In this document: piece by piece, positions 18,987 to 27,871 of the stretch
Numbering within the stretch: the first letter of the stretch is position 1
How the letters are laid out: every line of letters starts with the position of its first letter
Origin: Prevotella scopos JCM 17725
Lineage (GTDB): Bacteria > Bacteroidota > Bacteroidia > Bacteroidales > Bacteroidaceae
Assembly: GCF_018127785.1 (NCBI RefSeq)
Contig: NZ_CP072389.1
Location: 1,302,001 to 1,366,000 of the forward strand
Length of the DNA stretch: 64,000 bases
Direction of reading: 5' to 3'
Notes under the pieces: model-generated
What the model saw: the letters and a program-made list of their open reading frames with translations, nothing else
Database searches by the model: none
What the model was told of the DNA's origin: nothing
Program-made: the position numbers and the translations under genes

Positions 18987-19021
18987 ACCTATTAATATTA
19001 ACAAATCAAAAAATTAAAGAA

Positions 19022-20716
19022 ATGAACAGTTCTTTACTTAAGGCAGTTTTGCCTGCCACATTGGCCTTACTTGCCATGACCTTTGGTTCTTGCTCTCAAG
19101 ATGAGTTAGTAACCCAGTCAAAGGAAGAAGGAAAAACGGAGGTTGGAACTCAAGCTGATATCCAAAACTATCTCCGTACCTTACCTTTGGCACCACAGAT
19201 GACGCGTGCCAACACACCCGTTGACCCTGAAGATGGTTCGCCAATACCAACTAATGAAGGCGACTCTGTTATTGAGGAACATGGTAGCCTTGATGGTATT
19301 CCTGGTAACTGGGTAAAAACGACACGTCGTTACAAGATGACGCACTCGTTTGATGAGAACTTCCTTTTCGACCCAACCGTTGATATTATCTATCCTGGTT
19401 GTGTTCTTAAGGGTGGTACCATCGCTAACGGAACCTATGCTATGATTACATCTCACCAGACGGGTGACATTACATTCTCTATCAGCTTGGCACCTGCTAA
19501 TCCTGCAGAGGCTCACGCTACATCTGCTACGATTCCAAATATTCGTAAGAGCGAATACCAGGAAGTGTGGAACAAGTGGGCTACCATGGATTGGAAGGAA
19601 TCACCAGTCACAACGATTGAGAGTGTTGAGAAGATTAATTCACAGGAAGAGCTTGTTACAAAACTTGGCGTAGCAGTGACAACTCCTGTTGGTAATGGGT
19701 CAGTGAACCTTGGTTTCAACTTCAATAAGAAGCGTAACCATATCCTTGCTCGACTTATTCAGAAGCACTTCTCTGTGTCAACAGATGCTCCAAAGAAGGG
19801 TACAATCTTTGAGTCTATTGACAAGGATGCACTCGATGGTTATCAGCCTGTTTACATTTCTAATATCAACTATGGCCGTGTTATCTACCTCTCTATTGAT
19901 ACCGATGAGAGTGAAAAGAATATCAATGAGGCTATTGAGTTTGCACTCAATCAGATTAAGGGTGTTGATGTAAACGTATCAGTTGATCAGGCCCTTACCT
20001 ACAGAAAGATGCTTGCTAAGAGCGATGTTCATATCACTGTTCTTGGTGGTGGAAAAACCATCCAGCAGGAAATCCTCAAGGGTGATATCGACTCATTCCA
20101 GAAGTTCTTGGCAGCCGACATTCCAATGGAGCAGATGCAACCAATCAGCTTCTCACTCCGTTATGCTGTGGATAACTCACAGGCTCGCGTCGTAACTAAT
20201 AACGAATTTACTGTAACACAGCGCGACTTCGTTCCAGTATTTAACAAGGTACGTATGCAGCTTCGTTTCCTCGGCTTCTCTGGTAAGAATACAGGTCCTT
20301 TCCCAAATATTGATAAGGACGCAAGAATATGGGGTGACGTAGGTATTTCAATGAACGGTCAGGAAACTGGACTCGTTAGCATACCTAAGAATAATCCTTT
20401 CTATTTCGATTATCGTGAGAAGGACGAGACGATGCACCCATTCGATCAGAACAATGTCGTAAACATTGAATTCGATAAGACGGGTGACGAGAGCTTAGAG
20501 GACTTCATTGATCATCAAAAGATTTCATTCTACACCGATCTTCATTCAGCAAGAGGTAATTACAATTTTGGAAAACTTAATTACGACCATACATTTGGTA
20601 CACTCTATTCACTTTTCAAGAGTGACAACCGCGTTATTAAGTTGGATTGCTCTCGACAGAAAGTCAGAGTCTCTGCCTATGTAGAGATCATGGATCTCAA
20701 ATTCTTTAACAAGTAA
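19022..20716 (+). CDS. Cholesterol-dependent-cytolysin-like lipoprotein
   Basis: A 564-residue protein; the ATG at 19022 is chosen because it gives a signal peptide with lipobox FGSC (Cys24) after an A-rich upstream stretch (AAATTAAAGA). The core matches thiol-activated cytolysins: YPGCVLKGG, then PVYISNINYGRVIYLSID, an amphipathic NINEAIEFAL segment, VDVNVSVDQALTYRKML and VLGGGKT (the Gly-rich turn). The cholesterol-binding undecapeptide (ECTGLAWEWWR-like) is absent and the C-terminal ~150 residues are a different beta-rich domain. It belongs with the CDC-like (CDCL) group of Bacteroidota, probably surface-anchored. Pore formation is family knowledge; the target (host or bacterial) is unknown. 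It is followed by the C10 protease. Confidence 0.85.
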   Translation: MNSSLLKAVLPATLALLAMTFGSCSQDELVTQSKEEGKTEVGTQADIQNYLRTLPLAPQMTRANTPVDPEDGSPIPTNEGDSVIEEHGSLDGIPGNWVKTTRRYKMTHSFDENFLFDPTVDIIYPGCVLKGGTIANGTYAMITSHQTGDITFSISLAPANPAEAHATSATIPNIRKSEYQEVWNKWATMDWKESPVTTIESVEKINSQEELVTKLGVAVTTPVGNGSVNLGFNFNKKRNHILARLIQKHFSVSTDAPKKGTIFESIDKDALDGYQPVYISNINYGRVIYLSIDTDESEKNINEAIEFALNQIKGVDVNVSVDQALTYRKMLAKSDVHITVLGGGKTIQQEILKGDIDSFQKFLAADIPMEQMQPISFSLRYAVDNSQARVVTNNEFTVTQRDFVPVFNKVRMQLRFLGFSGKNTGPFPNIDKDARIWGDVGISMNGQETGLVSIPKNNPFYFDYREKDETMHPFDQNNVVNIEFDKTGDESLEDFIDHQKISFYTDLHSARGNYNFGKLNYDHTFGTLYSLFKSDNRVIKLDCSRQKVRVSAYVEIMDLKFFNK

Positions 20717-20721
20717 TCAAT

Positions 20722-20874
20722 ATCCCAATCCGTTCAATAGGAGAAAAAAAATACAGCCAACACCTTATCTCAACACGAGAAAAGGAGTCGGCATGACAAA
20801 AAAATACTCTTCTATCATGAAACATGTAAGCTTAAAAAATGGCTTGCAGACATCTCCTATTGGGCGATTGGGAT
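20722..20874 (+). repeat. 153-bp element bounded by a 17-bp inverted repeat
   Basis: ATCCCAATC-n5-AATAGGAG (20722-20743) is inverted at 20854-20874 with a 4-base internal loop, giving 17 perfect pairs. It fills the gap between the cytolysin stop and the protease start, with a smaller AAGC/GCTT hairpin inside. There is no T-run, so it is not a simple terminator. mRNA processing, stability or a miniature inverted-repeat element are alternatives. Confidence 0.65.
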
Positions 20875-20890
20875 AAAAACAATTCTTAAT

Positions 20891-23725
20891 ATGAAAAAGA
20901 TTTTTTCACTATTATCGTTCTTGCTAATTATATGCCAGATGGCATTAGCAGGACCTGTTGACGAAAGTCAGGCTTTTAAGGTTGCCGAGAACTTCTTTGG
21001 TGGCGGAACAACAAAGTCACAGTTGAAGATGTCTTACAAGGCTCCTTACAAGAAGTTTAGTAACGGAAAAGGTGAGTCAAACCTCTTCTATGTCATTAAT
21101 CGTGGACATGACCAAGGTTATATTGTCGTAGCTGCGGATAACCGCGTTATGCCTATCTTGGCCTTCTCTGACAAGGGTTCGCTTACAGAGGATGACCTCA
21201 ATGCACATCCTTCAATTAAGTGGCTCTATGACGAGTATCGCAATGAGATTAAGTGGGCGATTGAAAACACCCCTGACATCCCTTCTCCAGAATATAAGAA
21301 GGCAATCACATCACGTGATGCAGCCAACTACGAGGTAGAGATTCAGCCTTTGTTACAATATGCGACAGACAGAGCCACAAAGCTGGAGACTCCTATCAGC
21401 TGGGGTCAGAGTTGGCCTTTTAACCAGTATTCTCCAAACTATCGTTATAACGGAAGAACCTATCCAACAGTTTCTGGCTGTGTAGCAACAGCTATCTCTA
21501 CTGTTCTTCGTTGGCACAAGTGGCCACGGAAGGCAAAGGGCTCAGTAAGCTACTATTGGAAGAACAACTATATGTCATTAAACTTTGATGGCAATGGTCC
21601 TGAGAATGCTGCTTACGATTGGTCACAGATGCCTGCCGGTGTTGACAGTTATGGCAATGACCGCGCTACGGGTCGTCGTCTTACTGACGTACAAGCTGAC
21701 AACATTGGTCGTCTTCTTCGCGATGTTGGTTATGCAGTGAAGATGGACTATAACCCAGCTCGTGCTGGTGGTTCAGGTGCTTATGTTTATGATGCACCAA
21801 GAGTTCTTATCAACAACTTTGGTTACAAAAATTCTTTACGTTTCCTTGAGCGTAGTAACTTCACAATCAACAACTGGTTGAAAGAGGTACATGACGAGAT
21901 GCGCGACTACGGACCAATCGTTTATGCAGGTTTCTCTAATGGTGGTGGTCACTGCTTCGTTCTTGATGGTTATGCATCAAATCGTTTTGTACACGTTGAC
22001 TGGGGTTGGAACTCCAATTCTAATGGATGGCACCTCCTCACCGCTCTTCAGCCAGGTGAAGAAGGTATTGGTGGTGGCTATGGCGGTTACAGCCGTAACC
22101 AGCAGATGCTTCGTTATCTGAAGCCAGATCGCGATGGTGACCCTGATCCAGATCCTAATCCAAATCCAGAACCTCGTCCAAACCCAACACCTGACGTAGA
22201 AACAGGTGCTAACCTCTACATCGCTCAGAAGTGTGAGCAAACAGCATTGCCACAGAGCAACTATGTTCCTGTAACTGTTACTGTTGGTAATAGAAATGAG
22301 AACGCAGCTTATTCTGGTCGTTTGGCATTGGCTATCTTCAAAAATGGCGAAACACGTGCGAGCATCGTTGCTACAACTTCAACAGCTGTCAGCGCTAATG
22401 CATCAAAGGCTATCACTTTCTATGCTAACCTCGCTAACGTGACACCTGACACTTATAACTTGGTTGTTTCTTATGCTAAGGACTCTAAATATGAGACTAT
22501 CAATCAGATTGCTGGTACAGTAACAATTGGTAAGGTTAAGCCAGAACCTAAACCAGATCCAAAACCAGACCCATCAACATTAGTACCTGATCTCTATGCA
22601 GTGCAAAGAGTGGTAGAATATGTAGAGAAGGGTAAGACTCCTAAGATTGTTGCTACTATCGCAAATCAAGGTAATGCTACCTATGATGGCGACTTGAAGT
22701 TATATGCTCTCCCAGCCGGCACCAACGATACCAAGCAGGCAGTATTGATTTCTGAAGGTAAGGCTAAGATTGGTAAGAGCCAGCGCGTAACCTTCTCATT
22801 CTATACCAATGACAATATCAAGGAACTTGCTGAGGGTAAGTATAGTCTTGTCGCAGGTTACTTCGTAAATGATAAGGAAATCGCTGTTAAGCCAAGTTCA
22901 GGTTCTGAGGCATGGAAGATTGGTGAACTTACCATCAACCCAGCTGACAATGATGAAGAGAATATCACTGTTCACGACGTGAAGTTGCAAACTATCTTCT
23001 TCTATCAGAATGGTAAGTACATTGGTTCTGACAACTCATTCATCTCTAAGAAGTATGACACCTTCACTGCACGCGTTTACATCAAGTCTGTAAATGGTTA
23101 TGAGGGTCGCATCAGCTTCTACGTAACTGATCAGCAGTATGGTTCAAGACCAATGAACAGCAATATGGTTGACAAACGTACCGTTTCTATTAAGCCTAAC
23201 ACCAATGGTTATATCGAAGTCAGCTTACCAACAAGATATCTCAACAGCAAGCGCTTCTACATGAATATCCTCTTCAACAATGGTGGTGCTAACTGGTTGT
23301 ACTCTCCAACTGACGCTGTTCCATTCTATACAAGCTCAGCAAACGATAATCCTTCTGATATGACAGGATGGAGCTCTAACCCAACAATGGGCCCAACCTT
23401 CGACTTTAACGAGGCTCCTGTTTATGGCGAGCAGTATCAGTCAATTGGTAACAAGGGTGAAGGTGGTGTTATCGACAGTACCACAGGTATCAACGAGGTG
23501 AAGACTGGCAACGCTGAACTTTCTGTTTATCCAAGCGTCGTTACAAACGAAATCAATGTTTCTGCTCCTAACGATGGTGTTGTAAATATGTTCAGCATCC
23601 AGGGTAAGCTTATCGGCAAGCACAATGTGAAGGCTGGTGAAAATGTCCTTGATGTTACAAACTTGGCATCTGGCGTTTACCTCATCAACATGGGTAAGGC
23701 AACTCAGAAATTTATCAAGAAGTAG
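20891..23725 (+). CDS. C10 cysteine protease (interpain/streptopain-like) with T9SS sorting domain
   Basis: A 944-residue secreted protease. It has a signal peptide (~20 residues), a Spi-type C10 propeptide (~22-165, DESQAFKVAENFF) and a catalytic domain with Cys197 in TVSGCVATA and His354 in GGGHCFVLDGY. A D/P/N-rich linker (~415-440) leads to two CARDB-like beta domains split by a second KPDP linker, a further beta region, and a type A T9SS C-terminal domain (~875-944, LSVYPSVVTNEINV to FIKK). Family members such as interpain A of Prevotella intermedia cleave haemoglobin and complement C3. Cleavage of host proteins at the surface is inferred. It lies 174 bp after the cytolysin, same direction. 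Confidence 0.95.
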   Translation: MKKIFSLLSFLLIICQMALAGPVDESQAFKVAENFFGGGTTKSQLKMSYKAPYKKFSNGKGESNLFYVINRGHDQGYIVVAADNRVMPILAFSDKGSLTEDDLNAHPSIKWLYDEYRNEIKWAIENTPDIPSPEYKKAITSRDAANYEVEIQPLLQYATDRATKLETPISWGQSWPFNQYSPNYRYNGRTYPTVSGCVATAISTVLRWHKWPRKAKGSVSYYWKNNYMSLNFDGNGPENAAYDWSQMPAGVDSYGNDRATGRRLTDVQADNIGRLLRDVGYAVKMDYNPARAGGSGAYVYDAPRVLINNFGYKNSLRFLERSNFTINNWLKEVHDEMRDYGPIVYAGFSNGGGHCFVLDGYASNRFVHVDWGWNSNSNGWHLLTALQPGEEGIGGGYGGYSRNQQMLRYLKPDRDGDPDPDPNPNPEPRPNPTPDVETGANLYIAQKCEQTALPQSNYVPVTVTVGNRNENAAYSGRLALAIFKNGETRASIVATTSTAVSANASKAITFYANLANVTPDTYNLVVSYAKDSKYETINQIAGTVTIGKVKPEPKPDPKPDPSTLVPDLYAVQRVVEYVEKGKTPKIVATIANQGNATYDGDLKLYALPAGTNDTKQAVLISEGKAKIGKSQRVTFSFYTNDNIKELAEGKYSLVAGYFVNDKEIAVKPSSGSEAWKIGELTINPADNDEENITVHDVKLQTIFFYQNGKYIGSDNSFISKKYDTFTARVYIKSVNGYEGRISFYVTDQQYGSRPMNSNMVDKRTVSIKPNTNGYIEVSLPTRYLNSKRFYMNILFNNGGANWLYSPTDAVPFYTSSANDNPSDMTGWSSNPTMGPTFDFNEAPVYGEQYQSIGNKGEGGVIDSTTGINEVKTGNAELSVYPSVVTNEINVSAPNDGVVNMFSIQGKLIGKHNVKAGENVLDVTNLASGVYLINMGKATQKFIKK

Positions 23726-23750
23726 TTTTTAAGTTTTAATATGCACTTAG

Positions 23751-23796
23751 GGCAGGCTCCTGCAAAGATTGCTTACTTAATCTTTGAGGGGTCTGC
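23751..23796 (+). terminator. Terminator after the C10 protease
   Basis: A long imperfect stem: GGCAGGCTCC...AAAGATT (23751-23770) pairs with AATCTTT...GGGGTCTGCC (23779-23796), followed by a T-rich stretch. Confidence 0.75.
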
Positions 23797-23821
23797 CTCT
23801 CTTTGTTTATAGACACAAGGC

Positions 23822-24023
23822 AGTTAACGAGTTGACGAGTTGACGAGTTGACAAGTTAACAAGTTGCTTGTAAGCAGGATAATATAAGACAGAGTAGCAT
23901 AAGAACGGTTTGAATTCAGAAACCAGAAATAAGAAACCAGAAACCAGAAATATGATTTGCTCTGTTTGCTGTGCTTATCGCTACAAATAACTTGTTAACT
24001 TGTCAACTCGTCAACTCGCCAAC
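23822..24023 (+). repeat. Composite dispersed intergenic element, copy 2
   Basis: Five TGACRAGT octamers (23822-23868), then AACAAGTTGCTTGT, GATAATATAAGACAGAGTA, TTTGAATTCA, a private tandem AAACCAGAAAT stretch (23922-23953), ATATGATTTGCTCTGTTTGC, GCTACAAATAACTTG and inverted octamers to 24023. The two octamer tracts can pair. It is the best-preserved copy of the family described at 5777-5960. Confidence 0.7.
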
Positions 24024-24097
24024 CAAACCAAAGGGGGAGGAGCCGGTAAGTTTGGAAATTTATAGTAAGTTTAATTTAGTTCTGGGTGTACTAATTC

Positions 24098-25558
24098 TTA
24101 ATTCTGAATTAATATTCTGCGCGCCTTCATGACACCAAGTGAGAAGAGGGTGCTCACAACACATAGCAATGATGCTACTCCCCAGCGTAACCAATCGTTA
24201 TCAGAACGTACACAGAGGAAGACGAGGATGCCGATTGTCAGATGGAGGACGGCATAGAACGCTAAACATGACGACAAACGATAACGATAACGCAAGTAAG
24301 CATAGACATAGACACAGACGAAGTTGAAAAAACCTGCTACTGCCATACCCACACCCGCACCAAAGAGTCCCCACTTGGAAAAGCCAAGTAGGACGAGGAC
24401 TACCAGAAAAACATCATATGAAGACTCTAAAAGCAAATAAGACTTTGAATCACCTTTTGCCAAAGGAATATACTCAACCGGCAAACGAATAGCACGGATA
24501 TACATCGCCAGAACGAGTACTTGCGCCATGTTGAGGGCTGGTAAGAACTTATCGGAATAGAGAAAAACAATCAACTGGGGCAGCAACAAGAGGAAGATTG
24601 TGAGCAAAGGAGAGATGAGCAAAAGGGTCACTTCAATCTGTCGGTTGACAATCTGATTAAATGTAAACCTCAGATTGTTCGCTCCTGACAGACGCGGGAA
24701 ATAGTCGGTCTCCATCGCAGAGAATATCATGCCCGCATACACCATCGTCATCATAAAGGCTGCATTATAGAAACCGACGGTGTCGATATTGGCAACATTA
24801 TTAAGGTAACTGCGGATAATCAAATCAGCACCTGAACTTAAGATGCCAGTGATGACGAAGGCCGTTCCCAAACGAATCATCCCCCACCCCTTGCCGAGAA
24901 AAGCCTTATGGAAAGAGATGAGATAAGGATAAAGACGATAGGAAACCATTATCGTTAACAGCAATTGCACAAAGGCCATCAATACCAACGACGGAACGAT
25001 GGCAGCAATGCCAAAGAAATAATAAAGGGGAATGGTTAGGACTAAGGCTGCCAAGACGTTATAGACAGAGATGAGCGCTAACGAACGCAACTGACGAACT
25101 CCCTTGAGGATGGCAAACTCGCCACCTGCCAAAGCTGCCAATGCTACGCAAGGAGAGAGAAGGATGAAATGAAGCGTGTGTCCGTTCCACGAGAAGGTGT
25201 AACGGCTCAGCCAAGGACTACACACGACACAGACGAAAAGGCCCAACAATGCCGTGAGCATACTCCATGAGCGCACAACGGCAATGTCTTCCGTCAATTT
25301 CTCCTCGTTGTTCTGGTCGTAATCCTCTGACAGCTTACGCACTGCACTCATGGATAGGCCAAAGCTCGTAGAGTCGCTGATAAACCTGATGGTGGAATTA
25401 AAGAGTGAGGTAAGCCCTACACCCTGCGTGCCGAGAAGCATAGCAACAAACTTATTGCGAACGAGACCTATCAACACATTGAGCACTTGTACACCACCGA
25501 AGAGACTGATGTACTTCAAGATATGCAGATAGCTGTCAGGATTAGAGGCTTTTTTCAT
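24098..25558 (-). CDS. Wzx-type polysaccharide flippase
   Basis: A 486-residue integral membrane protein with about 12-14 hydrophobic segments and the N-terminal pattern of O-antigen translocases (YISLFGGVQVLNVLIGLVRN, VAMLLGTQGVGLTSLFNS). It moves lipid-linked sugar repeat units across the inner membrane. It is divergent from the glycosyltransferases to the right, which share its intergenic promoter region. No Wzy polymerase or chain-length regulator is in the window, so the cluster is small or partly elsewhere. Confidence 0.88.
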   Translation of the reverse strand: MKKASNPDSYLHILKYISLFGGVQVLNVLIGLVRNKFVAMLLGTQGVGLTSLFNSTIRFISDSTSFGLSMSAVRKLSEDYDQNNEEKLTEDIAVVRSWSMLTALLGLFVCVVCSPWLSRYTFSWNGHTLHFILLSPCVALAALAGGEFAILKGVRQLRSLALISVYNVLAALVLTIPLYYFFGIAAIVPSLVLMAFVQLLLTIMVSYRLYPYLISFHKAFLGKGWGMIRLGTAFVITGILSSGADLIIRSYLNNVANIDTVGFYNAAFMMTMVYAGMIFSAMETDYFPRLSGANNLRFTFNQIVNRQIEVTLLLISPLLTIFLLLLPQLIVFLYSDKFLPALNMAQVLVLAMYIRAIRLPVEYIPLAKGDSKSYLLLESSYDVFLVVLVLLGFSKWGLFGAGVGMAVAGFFNFVCVYVYAYLRYRYRLSSCLAFYAVLHLTIGILVFLCVRSDNDWLRWGVASLLCVVSTLFSLGVMKARRILIQN

Positions 25559-25577
25559 TACATTAACTAACGGATTT

Positions 25578-25605
25578 CAAAGTTTTTTATTATTTTTGCA
25601 TCAAA
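25578..25605. promoter_or_regulatory. Divergent promoter region, flippase / glycosyltransferases
   Basis: Minus strand: TTTG (25602-25605) and AAACTTTG (25578-25585), 16 bp apart, for the flippase. Plus strand: TATTTTTG at 25591-25598, close to the glycosyltransferase ATG, with a poor -33. The two overlap, so they may compete. Confidence 0.5.
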
Positions 25606-25614
25606 CAATATTAC

Positions 25615-26511
25615 ATGAGACTATCTATTATTATCCCCATCTTTAACGTTGAAGACACACTCCAGAGATGTTTAGAGAGTGTGTTAACGCAGGCGGATGA
25701 GCGGATGGAGGTGGTGCTCATTGACGATGGATCAACGGATTCCTCTGCGAGGATAGCGGAAGAAATGACGGCTGACAAGGGGAATTGTAGGCTTATCCAC
25801 CAAACGAACAAGGGTCTTTCGGCAGCAAGAAATGCAGGAATAGAAGTGGCAACGGGCGATTATCTCACCTTTGTCGATTCTGACGATTTCGTTGCGGAGG
25901 GTACATACGATGCGCTGTTGGCTGTGTTGTCAGCACATCCCGACTATGATATCCTTGAATATCCTGCTTTGCTGTATTACGGAAGTGCGACAAAGCAACG
26001 CCTGCTGACTTTCACTGATACAACCATCGGTTCTATCCGTGACTACTGGTTGGACAGAGCTCATCTCCACACCTATGCTTGGAATAAGCTTTATCAACGT
26101 GAACTCTTTGCGCAGACGCGCTTTCCAGAGGGTAAAGTATTTGAGGATGTCTATACTTATCCTTTCTTGTTGCAGCAGGCAAAGAGAGTGGCAACAACGT
26201 CTGTGGGACTGTATTACTATTGTCAGAACGACAAGGGTATCACTGCTCAGGCAGGCGGAAAAGAATTAAACGATCTCTTGGAAGCGCATCTCAAACACCT
26301 TAAGCTGTGGGGAGAACTGACCCCTGCTTACTATCAGTCGCTGGTTAACATTCAATTAGATGTCTATGAGGCTACTCATGCTGCCCCTATCCTACCCGTT
26401 CTGCCCTATAAAGGAACCTTGAAACTCTTTATTCTCCACGTAATAGGATTAAAACGCTTATGTCAACTCAACCAGTTTATTCACAAAATAAGGAAGATAA
26501 GCCACTTGTAA
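25615..26511 (+). CDS. Family 2 glycosyltransferase
   Basis: A 298-residue GT-A enzyme. It has the N-terminal LSIIIPIFNVEDTLQRCLESV, the nucleotide-binding DDGSTDSS, GLSAARNAG and the metal-binding YLTFVDSDDF (DxD-type, ~residues 82-91), then an EDVYTYPF segment in the acceptor half. It transfers a sugar to a growing surface glycan at the inner membrane; donor and acceptor are unknown. The next glycosyltransferase starts inside its last 17 codons in another frame, implying coupled translation. Confidence 0.9.
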   Translation: MRLSIIIPIFNVEDTLQRCLESVLTQADERMEVVLIDDGSTDSSARIAEEMTADKGNCRLIHQTNKGLSAARNAGIEVATGDYLTFVDSDDFVAEGTYDALLAVLSAHPDYDILEYPALLYYGSATKQRLLTFTDTTIGSIRDYWLDRAHLHTYAWNKLYQRELFAQTRFPEGKVFEDVYTYPFLLQQAKRVATTSVGLYYYCQNDKGITAQAGGKELNDLLEAHLKHLKLWGELTPAYYQSLVNIQLDVYEATHAAPILPVLPYKGTLKLFILHVIGLKRLCQLNQFIHKIRKISHL

Positions 26512-27446
26512 GCTTCGTCGTGACTTTCTATAGCGAGCCTGTTGATATGCTAAAGGAGTGTATCAGCAGTATCTTGGCATTGAGTCTGAACGAGACGGAA
26601 CGCCAGATTATCGTCGTGGATGACGGTGCGGAGTATTCTCCTATCAACGAATTGCTTGCCCTTTCATCAAATATCGTCTACGTACGTCAACCTAATCAGG
26701 GGTTAGGACAAGCACGAAACACGGGTATAGCGTTGGCTGAGGGAAGCTTTATCCAGTTTATTGATGGCGACGATCTCCTGCTAACAAGTCCTTATGAGCA
26801 GTGTTTGGATATCATCAGATACCGCGAAACGGATATGGTCTTGTTCCAGTCAACTGATAAGAAAACCGCAAAACCACTTGCCGATGCGGAGGGTCCGATA
26901 AGTGGAACAGAGTATATGACGCACCATAACCTGCGTGGAAGTGTGTGGACCTACCTTTTCCGCAAGGAGATTCTGCACGACCTGCGTTTCCCAAAGGGCG
27001 TACTTCACGAGGACGAAGCTTTTACGCCACAGATTATGTTGCGGGTAGATAACCTTTATACAACGAAAAACAAGGCTTATTACTATCGTAAACGGGAGAA
27101 CTCTATCATGCACAAGCGTGACAAGCGTTGGTATATCCGCCGCCTCGCTGATGCCGAACAAGTAATCTATCGTCTGAAAGACAGAGTCGATTATCTCCCT
27201 GTCAAAGAGCGTATTGCAATGGAACGACGCATCGCCCAACTGACAATGGACCACATTTACAATGTCATTACCATGACACATGACGAGACCCATCTTGACC
27301 ATGTGCTCCAACGTTTGTCTCGACATGGGCTCTTCCCGCTGCCCGATAAGGATTATACAACTAAGTATAAGTGGTTCAGAAGGATGACTAACAGCAGTTT
27401 CGGGCGTAAGACATTAATAATGCTTTTGAGGGTAAATAAGAGATAA
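26460..27446 (+). CDS. Family 2 glycosyltransferase
   Basis: A 328-residue GT-A enzyme with VSFVVTFYSEPVDMLKECI, IIVVDDGAEYS, NQGLGQARNTGIA, the metal-binding FIDGDDLL and an EDEAFTPQI motif in the acceptor half. It shares layout with the preceding gene (52-bp overlap), so the two probably arose by divergence from a common type and add different sugars. Start taken at ATG 26460, which gives ~20 residues before the first strand; a later start would remove little. Confidence 0.88.
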   Translation: MSTQPVYSQNKEDKPLVSFVVTFYSEPVDMLKECISSILALSLNETERQIIVVDDGAEYSPINELLALSSNIVYVRQPNQGLGQARNTGIALAEGSFIQFIDGDDLLLTSPYEQCLDIIRYRETDMVLFQSTDKKTAKPLADAEGPISGTEYMTHHNLRGSVWTYLFRKEILHDLRFPKGVLHEDEAFTPQIMLRVDNLYTTKNKAYYYRKRENSIMHKRDKRWYIRRLADAEQVIYRLKDRVDYLPVKERIAMERRIAQLTMDHIYNVITMTHDETHLDHVLQRLSRHGLFPLPDKDYTTKYKWFRRMTNSSFGRKTLIMLLRVNKR

Positions 27447-27515
27447 AAGAATTGCATTAGAATCTAAAATTACCCCATAAGACTTGTATAAATGTAATTT
27501 ATAACCATAAGAATA

Positions 27516-27563
27516 ATGGCTGATTATTACAAAGAAAAGACTGAGGAAGGGGACAAAAAATGA
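27516..27563 (+). pseudogene. Possible C-terminal stub of a HigB/RelE-type toxin
   Basis: A short frame MADYYKEKTEEGDKK overlaps the antitoxin ATG by 4 bp, the spacing usual for higBA. No toxin catalytic region exists upstream (27447-27515 is AT-rich and non-coding). The toxin identity is inferred from position only. Confidence 0.35.
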
Positions 27564-27853
27564 AGAATATCAAAACACTCGACCAGATAAAAGACAAATA
27601 CTATGGTTTAAAAGGAACTCCTGAACGTGATGAGTTAGAACGGGAATTGGAGTCGCAGCGCATTGGTCTGAAGATAAGAGAGGCACGCGAACAACTCAAG
27701 ATGACACAGGAGCAATTAGCAAACCGCATTGACAAAAAACGTTCCTTTATATCTAAGATAGAAAGTAATAGCGAGAATATCACACTGAAAACCCTTTTTG
27801 ATATCGTTGAGCGTGGTTTAGGTGGTAGGCTCAACATTGACGTTTCATTATAA
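27560..27853 (+). CDS. HigA-type XRE antitoxin, apparently orphan
   Basis: A 97-residue protein with an HTH_3 domain at ~36-90 (LKIREAREQLKMTQEQLANRIDKKRSFISKIESN) and an N-terminal helical arm (DQIKDKYYGLKGTPERDELE), the layout of HigA antitoxins paired with RelE/HigB toxins encoded upstream. Upstream only a 15-codon frame (27516-27563, MADYYKEKTEEGDKK) remains, ending in an ATGA overlap with this start, as a toxin C-terminus would. The toxin body is missing. It may now act as a repressor or anti-addiction remnant between glycosyltransferase genes. Confidence 0.8.
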   Translation: MKNIKTLDQIKDKYYGLKGTPERDELERELESQRIGLKIREAREQLKMTQEQLANRIDKKRSFISKIESNSENITLKTLFDIVERGLGGRLNIDVSL

Positions 27854-27871
27854 TAGGGAGTATAAAGCCAC

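Noticed and set aside
18700..18990. Cobalamin riboswitch
   Set aside because: The B12 box and the GCCACTG core are absent despite a superficial CAGGAGAAC match.
18938..19021. A 28-residue N-terminal extension of the cytolysin
   Set aside because: It runs through the terminator hairpin, lacks signal-peptide features and would bury the lipobox; the ATG at 19022 is better.
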